Assembly: GCA_905221065.1 (NCBI GenBank) | Contig: CAJNBS010000009.1 | Location: 1 to 61,597, forward strand | Reading direction: 5' to 3' | Source of the DNA: a bacterium | GTDB lineage: Bacteria > Bacillota > Bacilli > Lactobacillales > Streptococcaceae | Length of the DNA stretch: 61,597 nucleotides | Part shown: piece by piece, positions 1 through 8,692 of the stretch | How the letters are laid out: the number at the start of each line of letters is the position of its first letter | Position numbering within the stretch: the first letter of the stretch is position 1 | Position numbers and translations under genes: made by a program | The notes under the pieces: generated by a model | The model's input: only the letters and a program-made list of their open reading frames with translations | Databases searched by the model: none | Told to the model about the DNA's origin: nothing

Positions 1-468
1 GCTGGTTGTACTTCCGGTTCCCCTTTGTCAGTTACAACTGCTTCTGGTAACGCTGGTTGTACTTCCGGTTCCCCTTTGTCAGTTACAACTGCTTCTGGTA
101 ACGCTGGTTGTACTTCCGGTTCCCCTTTTTCTGTCACAACTGCTTCTGGTAACGCTGGTTGTACTTCCGGCTCCCCTTTTTCTGTCACAACTGCTTCTGG
201 TAACGCTGGTTGTACTTCCGGTTCTCCTTTTTCTGTCACAATTGCTTCTGGTAACGCTGGTTGTACTTCTGGTTCCCCTTTTTCTGTCACAACTGCTTCT
301 GGTAACGCTGGTTGTACTTCTGGTTCCCCTTTTTCTGTCACAATTGCTTCTGGTAAGGCTGGTTGTACTTCTGGTTCCCCTTTTTCTGTCACAACTGCTT
401 CTGGTAAGGCTGGTTGTACTTCTGGTTCCCCTTTTTCTGTCACAACTGCTTCTGGTAACGCTGGTTGA
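1..468 (-). repeat. 51-bp tandem repeats (17-aa PEVQPALPEAVVTEKGE units)
   Basis: About nine tandem 51-bp units lie inside the partial protease gene. They differ by only a few bases between copies, mostly third-position changes and an Asn/Lys-type switch seen at 355 and 406. They encode a Pro/Glu/Val-rich spacer. The same 17-residue unit recurs in the neighbouring iga gene at about 5550-5860, so the two genes share repeat sequence. The array continues beyond the left edge. Confidence 0.9.
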
Positions 469-1253
469 ACTGCTGGCTCTACAAGGTTTGCTCCTATTGG
501 TTGCGTATAGTCAGGCTTCTCTACTTTAGGCGCCACATCAGGAACAGTACTTACCGGTTCAGTGTATGCTGGTTTTTCATGAACTGCTGGCTCTACAAGG
601 TTTACACCTATTGGTTGCGTATAGTCAGGTTTTTCTACTTTAGGAGCCTCGTCTGGGACTGTACTTACAGGCTCAGTGTATTTAGGTTTCTCAGCTTTAG
701 GCGCTTCATTAGGGATACTTTGAGTTTCAGATACTAGAACATTCTTTGTCCCCTCATTCTTATGTTGAATTTCTGAAATTGCATCATCATCAAGGGGTAA
801 GTATCCAATATAACGATATCCAGCAATTTGAACTACTCCTTCATTACTTGGAGCTTTCAAAGGATTGCTTATATCGAGTGCTTGCATGCTAGAAAGACTG
901 ATTAGTCCAATCGTAGTAACTAAGAACAGACTAGCAACTTTTTTCTTTTTATGAACCAAAAGAACTAAACTACCAACAGCTAATAGGCCTAAAGCTGTAA
1001 ACACAGAAGTCGATGAACCTGTTGCAGGAAGAGCTTCCTGCTGATAAATAAGAGCATAACTTGCTTCATTATCAGTAGGAATTCCTGCTTGAATCTTGCT
1101 TTGTTCTTCTTGTGTAAGAGAGCTTTTTTCAATGTAATGATAGGTAGAAGCATGAATGATTGACGGTGCAACCAAGATACTTCCGAGTAAAACAGAACCA
1201 ACAATCCCACAGATTTTTCGGATTGAAAACCGTTCTTTTTTAAATAATGACAA
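1..1253 (-). CDS. ZmpB/IgA1-protease-like zinc metalloprotease, N-terminal part (runs off left edge)
   Basis: This is the 5' part (about 417 codons) of a large cell-surface metalloprotease of the M26/ZmpB type; the catalytic domain lies outside the window. The start is TTG at 1253-1251, eight bases after an AAGAAGG ribosome site; no ATG in this frame is as well placed. Near the N-terminus a FSIRK motif precedes a hydrophobic export segment. It is followed at about residue 70 by LPATG, a hydrophobic stretch, a KKKK run and a second hydrophobic stretch, which is the N-terminal sortase-anchor layout typical of ZmpB and IgA1 proteases. The rest seen is Pro/Glu/Val-rich repeat: two 38-residue units, then about nine 17-residue units of the PEVQPALPEAVVTEKGE type. 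It starts only 41 bases after the iga stop, so co-transcription is likely. Whether the missing part is ZmpB, a second IgA protease or another paralogue cannot be decided here. Confidence 0.85.
   Translation of the reverse strand, partial: MSLFKKERFSIRKICGIVGSVLLGSILVAPSIIHASTYHYIEKSSLTQEEQSKIQAGIPTDNEASYALIYQQEALPATGSSTSVFTALGLLAVGSLVLLVHKKKKVASLFLVTTIGLISLSSMQALDISNPLKAPSNEGVVQIAGYRYIGYLPLDDDAISEIQHKNEGTKNVLVSETQSIPNEAPKAEKPKYTEPVSTVPDEAPKVEKPDYTQPIGVNLVEPAVHEKPAYTEPVSTVPDVAPKVEKPDYTQPIGANLVEPAVQPALPEAVVTEKGEPEVQPALPEAVVTEKGEPEVQPALPEAIVTEKGEPEVQPALPEAVVTEKGEPEVQPALPEAIVTEKGEPEVQPALPEAVVTEKGEPEVQPALPEAVVTEKGEPEVQPALPEAVVTDKGEPEVQPALPEAVVTDKGEPEVQP
467..690 (-). repeat. 114-bp direct repeats (38-aa units) in the protease spacer
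   Basis: Two in-frame copies of a 114-bp unit begin at about 467 and 581, read on the plus strand. They encode a unit containing KVEKPDYTQPIG and NLVEPAV followed by a YTEPVSTVPD segment. The second copy decays into a related partial copy towards 690. They sit between the second membrane segment and the 17-residue repeats of the partial protease. Confidence 0.8.
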
Positions 1254-1294
1254 GCGTAATCACCTTCTTTAATTTTATTTCCTAATAGTAAACA

Positions 1295-4200
1295 CTATTT
1301 TTTATTTTCAAAAATTGAACTTCTAAAATCATCAGTTTGGTCAAGATAAGCTTTAAAGATCGCTCTCTTCAACTTATGAACTGCACTGTCTGTTTCTGGA
1401 TTATAGTTATCCCAACGAGTACCTTCTGCATCCTTGCGAACAGCTTCATCCATTAGTTTCTGCAACTCATCTATATTGCTTGTGGTTTTGGTTGCAAAGC
1501 TTGTCCACGATTTACTTGTATCATTAAAGGTAACTTTGTTCAATTTGTTGAACTTGTCTTTACGCTCCTTATACATGGCCTTTTTAAAATCACTCCAAGT
1601 GTGGTATTGTCCATTAAATAATTTTTGAAGTACTAATGTATCTGTTACTAATCCTTTGGTCTTACCATATGAGGTAATCGTTTTATTATTTGCCCTAGCA
1701 TCGGGTTCAAATTGATTTGAGATATATGGCACCATACCATCTTTAAATCCTTTAGCAGCTAATAGTTCGTAGGCTATACGACGCCCCATTAGGTCACCTG
1801 GCGTTCCTTTATCATTACTTAATGCAGCATAAATCGGTGCAAATAATTTAATCGTAAAGTAGCCATTTCTTTCGTATTTGCCTGACGCATATTCCCTAGA
1901 CGAAATAATATTATTCTCAATCAAATCATTAAATGAATGTAATTTTTCAGCTTCTGCATATGCCAAATCTTTAACTACATTTGTTGCATAGACACTATTT
2001 CCATCTGGATCTGGATGATACTCATTTGTAACTTTTCTAAGAAGTTGTTGTTTTTGATTCGTATCCAATTTAAGAATTGAATTTCCTTCAAGATATTCCA
2101 ACATATAAACAACATCAAACATGTTGTGTACATATTTTTGAAGATCTGTCGCGTCTTTAAATCTCGTAGTTGGATCGAGTATTTGTAATCGTCGACTTTC
2201 TGTACTATCAGATTTTGAATGTTTCAAGATTGAGTTAATGGTAATGGTCGCATCATCTGGATGGTCTGGTGCTTGTAATAAGCCTTTGGCAAAGAACTCT
2301 GGTCCCAAGCCACTTCTTCGACCATAGCCACCAAGGTAGATGTCTTGATCTGAATCATGCGTCATCTCATGAGTATAAGTGATAGCTCCATCCTTATCCA
2401 ACATACGATAACCCATATAATATACTGCATCCCCTGTAGCGTAAGCACCGTGTCCATTATGGCCAACTTTATTTCCAACAGGTCCAAAGAAATGTTTCAT
2501 TGCAGGATTTGGACTATCAAAATCTGATACTGTTTGGGCTTTTCCATTGGTATGGTCATCTCCAAATTTATAGGCATCATAAAGCAAGATATTTCGATAA
2601 AGTTTTTCACGCCCTTTTTCATCTAGAATACGATACCAATAATCGTAGTGATCTCGTTGACGTTCGGCAGTTTCGTGAGCGCTCTTTTCAACAAAGTCAT
2701 TGAGACCCTTGCCCGCTTTATGGTCACTATTACGGTAACGATCATAAGCACCAAATCCTAGGCTAGAGATAGTTGAAATGACAAATACTGATCTTTCTGG
2801 CAAGGTTAGTAGAGGCAGTACCATGTTACGGTATTTCCAGCTGTCGCTAGTGATTCGATCATAGACGCCGATAGAGTACTTGCTACCAGCTTTTTCCTGA
2901 TTAGCCCTTACTTCTGGAATATTAGATTTTTCTTCAACGATTAAGGCTTTTGTCTGAGATTTAAACCATTCATTGTTAGTTTGATGTGGTGCAAATGCTT
3001 TACGGTAGCCTTCTAAAGCACTAAACAAATCTTTTGTACCGTAGTTATTAGTCAACAAGGCATTGTAAGTAACCACATTATTTTTAGCCAAGAGATTATT
3101 GTAGCCAGATTTACCCAGTTCAATAATTGTATCTAGCGGAGAGGTATTTCCCTTACCAAAGAAATCCATATGGAACATAAGCAAATCTTTTGCGCTAGCC
3201 TTATCGAATTTAAAATTATACCAGCGTTCTAGATAGGTTAATCCTAGCATCAAGGCTTCTTTGTTTCGCTTGATTTTATCAACAATGTAATTGTCAATAG
3301 CACTATTATTTCCAGTAACAGCAGCATCAGCTGAAAGTAATTTTTTAAGAGTCTCAGTCAAGTGCTCTTTAGTTTTAGCGAATTGCTCATCTAGATAGAG
3401 TTCTGTTAATTTAACATTATCCGAAATTCCTAACAAATTCTTAAGAGCAGTTGGATTATACTGCACTGTATTTAAGTCGTTTTTAACTCTGTCTATTATA
3501 GATAAATAATCTTTTAGGAAAGCATTTGGTGTGTATACTAGACCTGTAGTTCCAATAGTATACTCAGCCAGATTTGCAAAATCACTATGGTAGGTTAAGC
3601 TTACTTTCTCAGATGTTCCATCTTTGTAATGTAGTAATAAGTGATTGATAGAGTTCTTGTTTGAAGTAATATCTGAGACCACTTCCTCATTTTTCATAGG
3701 GACAACAGATAACAATTCTTTCTTAAATAGATTATTATCAGCTGACAATTGATTTCCATATTTCACAATGGTGTCTCTATTATAGAAAGGCAATAATTTC
3801 TCTATGTTTTTATATGCAATATCTCTTGTCGCTTGATAATGAGCTGCCTTACTATAATCTACATCCTGTTTAGCAGAATTTGTGAAATCTTCCACGGTTA
3901 TAGTTTGCTTTGTAGTAATCTGGTCTTTCTTGGCTTGAACTGCTGTTTTTTCAATCTCAGTACCACGTTCTACAGTGGAATCAACTGACATTACCTCATC
4001 TCCAACTGCTTGAACATTAACTACCTTATTGTCTTTATTACTGTAAACCTCTGTTTCCTTCATACCTTTAAAGTGGTAACCAGAAATTGCATTCCCATTT
4101 GTAATATTCATATCGCTGAGAACATTATTCAAGTGGCCGGTATTATCATCTGCTCCACCTTCTTGTGTCCATAGGGAACCTGCAACTCCACCAACTCTAG

Positions 4201-7102
4201 CGAATGGTTTAGCATTATTTATTTCACCTTCAGCATAACTATTTGCTACAGTTGCATTATTTTCTACGATACCAACAATTCCACCAATGGTTTGATTAGA
4301 GTATTCTGCATTACTTGAAATGGTTACTGTTGCAATAGAATGATCTACCCTAGCATTAGCACCGGTTAATTGACCGACTAGCCCACCAATTGCATACTGA
4401 GAAGTTGTAACAAAGGTATTTGTTATTCTTCCGGTGAAGCTACTATTACTTACGGTAGAATTATCAACTTTTTGGACAAGTCCTCCGATACCTAGCTCAC
4501 CAGCAATGATTCCATTTGCGTGAACATTATTTAAAGTTGAAGAATTTGTGGCTTCCTTAGCAACTGATGCGACATGATTCTTACCAGAAATATTAACATC
4601 TTTTAAGGTGAGATCCTTAACAGTAGCTCTATTTAATGTATTGAATAATGGCTTTTTCAAATTAAAGATAGCATAATTTTTACCTTGATGACTACCAATT
4701 AGTGTTCCTGTGAATTTACTTGTAACGTAACTTTCTTGGTTTTCATTTAACTCAAACTCGCGAGCATTCATTGTTGCACCCAGAGTGAAAGTTCCATCAG
4801 GTCTACTATTCATATCAGTTACTAGTTTTTTAAAAGATGTGTAGATAGGGCCATCGTTTTGAACAACTTTTGGAAGATAATAAGTAAAATTGTCTTGGTA
4901 TTGATTGTCTACAGATTGCTTCAAGTGTTCCAATCTAGCTGTAATTTTATAGACTGGTTTGCCATCTTTTGTAGTGTCCTCAATATTTGAAACTGGAAGC
5001 AGTACATCTTTAAATTTAGCTGACTTCACCTTAATGAAATAAGCAGATTTATTATCTGGTACTTTATCCAAGCTTGTATGCTGTCTTGACCGATCTCCTT
5101 CATAACTATAGAGCTCAACATCAGAAACACTTCTTAGTTCTATTGTTTTTTCTGGATCTGTTTCTTTTGGCTTCTCAACGGGAGTTTCAGGTTTTAGTTG
5201 CGCAATATTCCCCTTGTATTCAGGAAGTGGATCTACCTGTTCTGGTTCAACAATAGCCCCAGCCTGAACTCCTGTGTATTCTGGTAGGGGTGCAATCTGC
5301 TCAGGTTCGACTACAGCACCAGCTTGTACGCCTGTATATTCTGGCAGTGGGGCAGCCTGCTCCGGTTCAACAATAGCCCCAGCTTGTACACCTGTATATT
5401 CTGGTAGTGGTGCAGCATGCTCCGGTTCGACTACAGCGCCAGCTTGTACGCCTGTGTATTCCTTCGGTGCTTCTACCTTCTCTGGTTCGACTATCGCTCC
5501 AGCCTGGACTCCTGTGTATTCAGGTAGTGGGGCTACCTGTTCTGGTTCACCTTTATCACTTACCACAGTATCTGGCGACTCTGATTGAACCTCAGTCTCA
5601 CCTTTGTCAGTCACAACCGCTTCCGGTAGCTCAGGCTGAACTTCCGCTTCACCTTTATCTGTTACAACTGCTTCCGGTAACGATGGTTGGACTTCTGGTA
5701 CACCTTTATCACTCACTACAGCTTCTGGCAACGCTGGTTGGACTGCTGGCTCACCTTTATCAGTCACAACTGCTTCTGGTAACGATGGTTGGACTTCCGG
5801 TACACCTTTATCACTTACTACAGCCTCTGGTAACTCAGGTTGGACTGCAGGTTTAACAATAGCTCCAGCTTGTAGGTCCTTATGTTCTGTGACAGTCTCA
5901 GGTTGTTCCTTTATAACTTGAGCTTTTTTAGTACCTTTTTCTACTATTCTTGAAACAGGCGCAGTCGTTGAAGTTGAAACAATTTCTCGCGAAACTTCTT
6001 CCTTGTTTACAGAGAATATTCTGATAATTTCAACTTTCTTACCTAATTTACCTTCTTGTTTTACTCTTACAGTTCCTTCAGCTAAATCAGGATTCTCCTG
6101 AACTTCTTCTTGAAAATCTATTTTTGTCTCTATAGTTTCGTCACGATATAAGAGTTCAGGTTTATTCAACTGACCTGATAGAACTTCATCCTGTGGATTT
6201 AATGTATTTACCCCAGTCTTTTCTTTTGGAGAAACCTTCTCGTCTTTCTTCGTCTCTAGATTCTTGTGTTCGGCTAATTGTGCTTGGGAATCTGAAGATT
6301 GTTTCTCTTCTTTTCTTGGATTCGTTAATTCTGTAGAAAGAGGTTTTTCAACTACTTGAACTTCTGTCGGCTTAGTTGAAGAAACAGGTGTTTGTTCCTG
6401 AATAGGTTGTACTGTTGATGGATTCTCTACAAAAGTTGGTGTAACACTATAATCAACTTTTTGTTGTTTTGTAGGAGTGGCTACTGATTTTTCTTGATTA
6501 TTTACTTTAGAATCAGAAGTCGTTTTTCCCTCTTTGATATATCCAATATATGTGTAACCTGAAATGTCTTTAGGAAGAGGCAATTTTTCTCCAGAGGTCA
6601 ATTCGTAGTCAGTATTGTAATTTAGCAAAAGATTATTTTCTAAAGCATGAGCTGACACTAGGACACCGTTTCCTATTCCTGCAACCAATACTAAATGTAA
6701 TACAGTTTTATGCTTAACTTTTTTCTTAGAAACGGCAAAAACTAAAATCCCCAGAGCTGCTAAGCTAGCACCAGTAACTAGGGCTTGCATATCATTCTTG
6801 CTTCCAGTATTTGGCAATTCCCCCAGTTGATTTTGGGAATTTAATTTATAAACAAGATAATAAGTCTCATCATCATTCTCCACGTATGTCGGAATATCAT
6901 AGATAAGCTTATTCTGCTCATCTGATGATAGCTCTGACTCTGTCACATATTTATAGTGAACACCTTTAGTCTCTTGAGCATCCACAGATGAACTTCCTAA
7001 AACAGACATAAAAAATAAACTTGAAATCGTTGCAGATACAAGTCCTACTGATAATTTTCTAAATGAAAAACGCTCTTGTTTTTCACCATAATACTTTTCC
7101 AT
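1295..7102 (-). CDS. iga: IgA1-specific zinc metalloprotease (M26)
   Basis: Cell-wall-attached protease that cleaves the hinge of human IgA1, an immune-evasion factor of mitis-group streptococci. The 1935-aa product has a RFSFRK export motif (residues 11-16) and hydrophobic signal region. LPNTG at 96-100 is followed by two hydrophobic segments, the N-terminal anchor of this family. A G5-like domain lies at about 335-400, then 17-aa repeats (about 414-517) and 20-aa repeats (about 517-631). GLUG-like motifs such as IGGLVG follow at about 860-970, then the M26 peptidase domain. The zinc site is visible: HEMTH puts ligands at H1578 and H1582 with catalytic E1579, and the third ligand is probably E1602 in GPEFFAKG. 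The spacing matches the pneumococcal enzyme. The start ATG follows an AAGGAGG site. The sequence closely resembles pneumococcal Iga as I recall it; ZmpB is the alternative but the N-terminus and the conserved C-terminal end favour iga. Confidence 0.93.
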   Translation of the reverse strand: MEKYYGEKQERFSFRKLSVGLVSATISSLFFMSVLGSSSVDAQETKGVHYKYVTESELSSDEQNKLIYDIPTYVENDDETYYLVYKLNSQNQLGELPNTGSKNDMQALVTGASLAALGILVFAVSKKKVKHKTVLHLVLVAGIGNGVLVSAHALENNLLLNYNTDYELTSGEKLPLPKDISGYTYIGYIKEGKTTSDSKVNNQEKSVATPTKQQKVDYSVTPTFVENPSTVQPIQEQTPVSSTKPTEVQVVEKPLSTELTNPRKEEKQSSDSQAQLAEHKNLETKKDEKVSPKEKTGVNTLNPQDEVLSGQLNKPELLYRDETIETKIDFQEEVQENPDLAEGTVRVKQEGKLGKKVEIIRIFSVNKEEVSREIVSTSTTAPVSRIVEKGTKKAQVIKEQPETVTEHKDLQAGAIVKPAVQPELPEAVVSDKGVPEVQPSLPEAVVTDKGEPAVQPALPEAVVSDKGVPEVQPSLPEAVVTDKGEAEVQPELPEAVVTDKGETEVQSESPDTVVSDKGEPEQVAPLPEYTGVQAGAIVEPEKVEAPKEYTGVQAGAVVEPEHAAPLPEYTGVQAGAIVEPEQAAPLPEYTGVQAGAVVEPEQIAPLPEYTGVQAGAIVEPEQVDPLPEYKGNIAQLKPETPVEKPKETDPEKTIELRSVSDVELYSYEGDRSRQHTSLDKVPDNKSAYFIKVKSAKFKDVLLPVSNIEDTTKDGKPVYKITARLEHLKQSVDNQYQDNFTYYLPKVVQNDGPIYTSFKKLVTDMNSRPDGTFTLGATMNAREFELNENQESYVTSKFTGTLIGSHQGKNYAIFNLKKPLFNTLNRATVKDLTLKDVNISGKNHVASVAKEATNSSTLNNVHANGIIAGELGIGGLVQKVDNSTVSNSSFTGRITNTFVTTSQYAIGGLVGQLTGANARVDHSIATVTISSNAEYSNQTIGGIVGIVENNATVANSYAEGEINNAKPFARVGGVAGSLWTQEGGADDNTGHLNNVLSDMNITNGNAISGYHFKGMKETEVYSNKDNKVVNVQAVGDEVMSVDSTVERGTEIEKTAVQAKKDQITTKQTITVEDFTNSAKQDVDYSKAAHYQATRDIAYKNIEKLLPFYNRDTIVKYGNQLSADNNLFKKELLSVVPMKNEEVVSDITSNKNSINHLLLHYKDGTSEKVSLTYHSDFANLAEYTIGTTGLVYTPNAFLKDYLSIIDRVKNDLNTVQYNPTALKNLLGISDNVKLTELYLDEQFAKTKEHLTETLKKLLSADAAVTGNNSAIDNYIVDKIKRNKEALMLGLTYLERWYNFKFDKASAKDLLMFHMDFFGKGNTSPLDTIIELGKSGYNNLLAKNNVVTYNALLTNNYGTKDLFSALEGYRKAFAPHQTNNEWFKSQTKALIVEEKSNIPEVRANQEKAGSKYSIGVYDRITSDSWKYRNMVLPLLTLPERSVFVISTISSLGFGAYDRYRNSDHKAGKGLNDFVEKSAHETAERQRDHYDYWYRILDEKGREKLYRNILLYDAYKFGDDHTNGKAQTVSDFDSPNPAMKHFFGPVGNKVGHNGHGAYATGDAVYYMGYRMLDKDGAITYTHEMTHDSDQDIYLGGYGRRSGLGPEFFAKGLLQAPDHPDDATITINSILKHSKSDSTESRRLQILDPTTRFKDATDLQKYVHNMFDVVYMLEYLEGNSILKLDTNQKQQLLRKVTNEYHPDPDGNSVYATNVVKDLAYAEAEKLHSFNDLIENNIISSREYASGKYERNGYFTIKLFAPIYAALSNDKGTPGDLMGRRIAYELLAAKGFKDGMVPYISNQFEPDARANNKTITSYGKTKGLVTDTLVLQKLFNGQYHTWSDFKKAMYKERKDKFNKLNKVTFNDTSKSWTSFATKTTSNIDELQKLMDEAVRKDAEGTRWDNYNPETDSAVHKLKRAIFKAYLDQTDDFRSSIFENKK
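5210..5545 (-). repeat. 60-bp tandem repeats in iga (20-aa PEYTGVQAGAIVEPEQ units)
   Basis: Roughly five to six tandem 60-bp units encode PLPEYTGVQAGA(I/V)VEPEQ-type units in the spacer between the G5-like region and the protease domain. One unit has a KVEAPKEYTGVQ variant. They adjoin the 17-residue repeats. Confidence 0.88.
5545..5860 (-). repeat. 51-bp tandem repeats in iga (17-aa units shared with the neighbouring protease)
   Basis: About six 51-bp units encode PEVQPSLPEAVVTDKGE-like units, more divergent from one another than those of the gene at 1-468. Their presence in both genes suggests exchange by recombination. Confidence 0.85.
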
Positions 7103-7138
7103 TATTCCTCCTTGAAATAAAATTTATATATGTTACAA

Positions 7139-7194
7139 AGGCTTTTATTATATTAGTCTATTATCTATAAAAAAGCCAATACACTCTGATTATA
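7139..7194 (-). promoter_or_regulatory. Probable iga promoter and leader hairpin
   Basis: On the minus strand a perfect TATAAT lies at 7194-7189, about 87 bases before the iga ATG; no good -35 is visible. Within the leader, GGCTTTT and AAAAGCC (about 7176-7139) can pair as a long imperfect hairpin without a following T run, so it looks like a leader structure rather than a terminator. Confidence 0.4.
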
Positions 7195-7305
7195 CTCTTA
7201 ATTTACAAAAAAGTCTTAAAATTGAGTAGCGTTTTCATACTTTGTTTTATATATAAAATATCAAGGAGCAAGGTTTACCATTTCCTATTTTCTCTTTTTG
7301 GATAA

Positions 7306-7342
7306 AATATAACCTACCATGGCATTTCCACGGTAGGTGTTA
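7306..7342 (-). terminator. Hairpin terminator downstream of the 392-aa gene
   Basis: ACCTACCGTGG and CCATGGTAGGT pair around a short loop just after the stop of the gene at 7344, followed on the minus strand by an AT-rich tract containing TTTTAT. The U-run is weak. Confidence 0.55.
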
Positions 7343-7343
7343 C

Positions 7344-8522
7344 TTATATCAATAATCGTTCTAAAAATGGTTTGAGGCAGTTGAGGAGAATTCCTTCTAT
7401 CCAGTTTTCTTGTGCTGATGATAGATGCTCTGTCTCAAGGCTTTCTTTTAAAAAATCTCTGACTTGTTCTGGTGCGATTTCAAACTCAAAAGCTTTCATT
7501 TTATAGAAAAATTCGATGAGATGATCAGACAGATATGCGGTTGAAAAGGGAATCTCTCCATTTTTCCGATATTCTAATAAGAGCCGAGCAAAGCGAGATT
7601 TTTCTTCAGGAAGATCACGGAAATAGGAATTGAGGAGCCAGGTCTGCTTCTGCTTTCTTTCAATTGGATCCTGACTGGCAATTCGTTGGTCTTTTTCCAG
7701 CTCTTTTTGATATTGTTTGGCCTTAATAGCCCGTTCTGTTCGATTTTTACCAAAAAGAATTTTCTCCCATTTTCGTTCTTCTTGAGTAAGGGTTTCTGTA
7801 AAGCCAAAGTAATCTTGATAAGCACGCTCTGCTGGTCCCATGGCTAGGACCAGATTATCTGCATATTGCTTGGCGATTTTATCCCTCTTCTTGCGCTCTT
7901 TCTCTGCCTGGATACGCAGTTCTTGTTCGTAGTCAATTTTCTCCTTGCCTAGCTTGACAAGGTAGAGTTGGTCATCTGATTTTCCAAGTAAAAAGGGTTT
8001 GATGCATTTTTCAAGGACTTCTTCCATCCGAGCCTTTTTCTTTGGCTCTGCCTTGGTCCAACTTCCTCCCTGAAAGACTTCTAAGAAAAGCTGATAGTCT
8101 CTCTCTGGTGAGAACTGATTGCCACGATTAGGCTTGAAAACACCTTTCTCCCAGAGCCATTTTAGAAGGCGCTCGTCAAAGTCACTTTTATTGACCTTGA
8201 TTTTTTCCTTTTTCTGAGCTTTTCTGGTTAGATTTTCAACCTTTCTGAGCAGTTTTTCTTCCTCTTCTAACTGCTGGTCAAGGGACAATCGATGAAAATG
8301 ACGAACACAATCGCTACCGATTGGAAAGAGGCGTTGGCCTGTGACACCGTTAAAGAGTTCATAAGCGTATTTAATGGCATTCCCACAAACACAATTGCTA
8401 CGGCCGATACCGTTAAAAATCAAGGAAACTTCATTCCATTCCTTGGTAGCTTGTTCCCAAGTATCCGCTTTTGAAGCCTGTAAAACCGCATCGTGCAGGG
8501 ATTTTCTAACTGGAAGTGTCAT
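7344..8522 (-). CDS. Conserved streptococcal protein of unknown function with N-terminal CxC...C motif
   Basis: I do not recognise a characterised family. The 392-aa product is soluble, with no signal or membrane segment. Near the N-terminus it has C44-V-C46 and C72 (SNCVCGNAI and GSDCVRHF), a spacing that suggests a small metal-binding fold. The rest is charged, with Lys/Glu-rich predicted coiled-coil stretches at about 80-115 and 200-235. The start ATG follows AAAGGAGA. It lies between rexA and iga; a homologue sits at the same place in pneumococcus as I recall. A BOX element separates it from rexA upstream and a hairpin terminator follows it. A nucleic-acid role by association with rexAB is speculation only. 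Confidence 0.8.
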   Translation of the reverse strand: MTLPVRKSLHDAVLQASKADTWEQATKEWNEVSLIFNGIGRSNCVCGNAIKYAYELFNGVTGQRLFPIGSDCVRHFHRLSLDQQLEEEEKLLRKVENLTRKAQKKEKIKVNKSDFDERLLKWLWEKGVFKPNRGNQFSPERDYQLFLEVFQGGSWTKAEPKKKARMEEVLEKCIKPFLLGKSDDQLYLVKLGKEKIDYEQELRIQAEKERKKRDKIAKQYADNLVLAMGPAERAYQDYFGFTETLTQEERKWEKILFGKNRTERAIKAKQYQKELEKDQRIASQDPIERKQKQTWLLNSYFRDLPEEKSRFARLLLEYRKNGEIPFSTAYLSDHLIEFFYKMKAFEFEIAPEQVRDFLKESLETEHLSSAQENWIEGILLNCLKPFLERLLI

Positions 8523-8537
8523 GAGGTCTCCTTTCTA

Positions 8538-8689
8538 ATACTCAATGAAAATCAAAGAGCAAACTAGGAAGCTAGCCGCAGGTTGCTCAAAGCACAGCTT
8601 TGAGGTTGTGGATAGAACTGACGAAGTCAGTAACCATACCTACGGCAAGGTGAAGCTGACGTGGTTTGAATTTGATTTTCGAAGAGTAT
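8538..8689. repeat. BOX element (boxA-boxB-boxC type, 152 bp)
   Basis: Bounded by ATACTCAATGAAAATC and its near-inverse ending GAAGAGTAT. The interior contains CTACGGCAAGGTGAAGCTG, matching the known boxA core, plus the GACGAAGTCAG palindrome of the boxB part. It fills the gap between rexA and the 392-aa gene. BOX elements are non-autonomous repeats of pneumococcus and relatives. Confidence 0.9.
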
Positions 8690-8692
8690 AAA

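Noticed and set aside
25..468. Long plus-strand frame of SVTTASGNAGCTSGSPF repeats
   Set aside because: It is the antisense of the 51-bp protease repeats; any frame stays open in such a repeat, there is no ribosome site, and the minus-strand frame has the family sequence.
1..470. Regular repeats considered as a CRISPR array
   Set aside because: The units are contiguous coding repeats of 51 bp with no unique spacers, and no cas genes are nearby.
5274..5856. Plus-strand repeat frames opposite iga
   Set aside because: Antisense shadows of the 60-bp and 51-bp repeats in iga.
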